This document shows, piece by piece, positions 15,610 through 16,420 of a stretch of DNA of 16,420 nucleotides. The notes beneath the pieces were generated by a model, which was not told the origin of the DNA, ran no database searches, and saw nothing but the letters and a program-made list of their open reading frames with translations. The DNA is from DUOD01 sp050945235 (GTDB taxonomy: Bacteria; Bacillota; Clostridia; DUOD01): NCBI GenBank assembly GCA_050945235.1, contig JBMNSO010000030.1:1-16420 (forward strand), written 5' to 3'. Positions within the stretch are counted from its first letter, which is position 1. The number at the start of each line of letters is the position of its first letter. A program made the position numbers and the translations under genes.

Positions 15610-16323
15610 ATGTTTTCCGCCTTATTTGGATTCCCAATCCCCTCGATGGTTAACGAAATTATCATGTTGGCTTCATATATCTCGGACGGCAATTCCTTTC
15701 CCAAGCCGCTGTCCATAAAGGAGGAACAGGAATACCTGGATAAATATTCCAAAGGCGATGAAGATGCAAAGAATATATTAATTGAAAGAAATTTACGGCT
15801 GGTAGCCCATATAGTCAAAAAATATGCCAACACCGGAAAAGATACTGACGACTTAATTTCAATAGGTACAATAGGTCTGATAAAGGCCATTTCTACCTAT
15901 GATAGAACCAAGGGAACCCGGCTGGCCACCTACGCGGCAAGATGTATAGAAAATGAAATACTTATGACCATACGTTCGGCAAAAAAAATGAAAAACGAAG
16001 TATCCCTCCAAGAACCGATTGGTGTCGACAAAGAAGGAAACCAGATTTCACTGATTGATATATTAGGCACCGAGCCGGATTCCGTTATCGATGAAGTGGA
16101 ATTTAAGATTCAACTCAAAAAACTATATAAAAAAATGGGGCTAATCCTGAAGAACAGGGAAAAACTGGTATTAGAGCTGCGATACGGCTTATTTAACGGA
16201 AGCAATAAAACCCAAAGGGAAATTGCTCAAATGTTGGGCATTTCAAGGTCATATGTATCAAGAATAGAAAAAAGGGCCATATTAAAACTTAGCAAGGAAT
16301 TGAACGCGGAAGGCTGTCATTAA
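15610..16323 (+). CDS. sigK: RNA polymerase sporulation sigma factor SigK (pro-sigma-K)
   Basis: A 237-residue sigma-70 family protein directing late mother-cell transcription (coat and cortex genes, release of the spore). Region 2 shows RNLRLVAHIVKKYANTGKDTDDLISIGTIGLIKA (about 59–94) and LATYAARCIENEI; region 4 ends in the helix-turn-helix TQREIAQMLGISRSYVSRIEKRA. Residues 1–22 are a hydrophobic pro-sequence. LAS|YIS at 20–25 aligns with the B. subtilis pro-SigK cleavage site LVS|YVK, so processing by a SpoIVFB-type membrane protease is expected. The coding region is continuous, with no skin-like element. AGGGAGG (15591–15597) is followed by a run of eight T, leaving a long 12-nt gap to the ATG. 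A SigE-like promoter lies about 40 bp upstream. Confidence 0.95.
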   Translation: MFSALFGFPIPSMVNEIIMLASYISDGNSFPKPLSIKEEQEYLDKYSKGDEDAKNILIERNLRLVAHIVKKYANTGKDTDDLISIGTIGLIKAISTYDRTKGTRLATYAARCIENEILMTIRSAKKMKNEVSLQEPIGVDKEGNQISLIDILGTEPDSVIDEVEFKIQLKKLYKKMGLILKNREKLVLELRYGLFNGSNKTQREIAQMLGISRSYVSRIEKRAILKLSKELNAEGCH

Positions 16324-16335
16324 CGACAGCTTCTT
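16312..16335 (+). terminator. Hairpin overlapping the sigK stop codon
   Basis: GCTGTC (16313–16318) pairs perfectly with GACAGC (16325–16330), with one G·U added outside. The 6-nt loop contains most of the TAA stop codon, and TTCTT follows. It is a short stem with a weak U-tract, so only a possible terminator. Confidence 0.45.
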
Positions 16336-16363
16336 AGAGTAAAATTATCGTAGGCAAAAAAGT

Positions 16364-16401
16364 AAAAAATATGGGAAGAAAGTAAAAACCCTCTTCCCAT
16401 A
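16364..16401 (-). terminator. Minus-strand terminator at the right edge
   Basis: TATGGGAAGA (16370–16379) and TCTTCCCATA (16392–16401) form a perfect 10-bp stem with a 12-nt loop. On the minus strand it runs into six T (16369–16364), a standard intrinsic terminator. It probably serves a minus-strand gene lying beyond the window and could also back up termination of sigK. Confidence 0.7.
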
Positions 16402-16420
16402 ATCACGATTTTCCTGTAAT

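Noticed and set aside
15610..16323. Skin-type element or recombinase inside sigK
   Set aside because: The reading frame is continuous across all conserved sigma regions with no insertion boundary.

Overview
This window looks like chromosomal DNA of a spore-forming Firmicute, most likely a member of the Clostridia. It carries an intact sigK, RNase J, YlbF, QueT, the mltG–trmR–U32 peptidase cluster and a sporulation-type PBP next to sigK. The DNA is AT-rich, with frequent ATA and AGG/AGA codons and strong AGGAGG ribosome-binding sites. I make no genus call. I see no rRNA, tRNA, CRISPR array, insertion sequence, phage gene or plasmid origin, and no gene-free stretch longer than about 210 bp.

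Region 1 (1–6977) is a sugar-phosphate and alpha-glucan block. A sugar-phosphate nucleotidyltransferase fused to a catalytically degraded phosphomannomutase-like domain runs in from the left edge, so its N-terminus is missing. It converges on a minus-strand pair, DUF4912 followed by a GH57 glucan branching-type enzyme. That pair is divergent from a cytoplasmic GH15 glucoamylase. Together they suggest building or reshaping, and then degrading, an intracellular alpha-glucan.

Region 2 (about 7050–10620) is a compact operon with a good SigA-type promoter: RNase J, a LysO-type lysine exporter split into two overlapping genes, a YlbF-family protein and a QueT-type vitamin transporter subunit. It ends at a hairpin.

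Region 3 (about 10618–13812) starts with mltG, which has its own near-consensus promoter and a terminator. It is followed by trmR and trhP, which overlap by 8 bp. These two match the tRNA wobble-uridine hydroxylation and methylation genes that also follow mltG (yrrL) in Bacillus subtilis.

Region 4 (about 13813–16420) is a sporulation block: a class B penicillin-binding protein and an uninterrupted sigK that encodes a pro-sequence. The most striking non-coding element is a long near-perfect hairpin in the 63-bp gap before the PBP gene. Its 3' arm contains the whole Shine-Dalgarno sequence and start codon, and its loop lies where a candidate forespore-type promoter would begin transcription. 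This suggests that read-through mRNA from the upstream tRNA-modification genes is terminated or untranslatable, while mRNA started inside the loop is translatable. A SigE-like promoter candidate precedes sigK. A minus-strand terminator at the right edge implies a convergent gene just outside the window.
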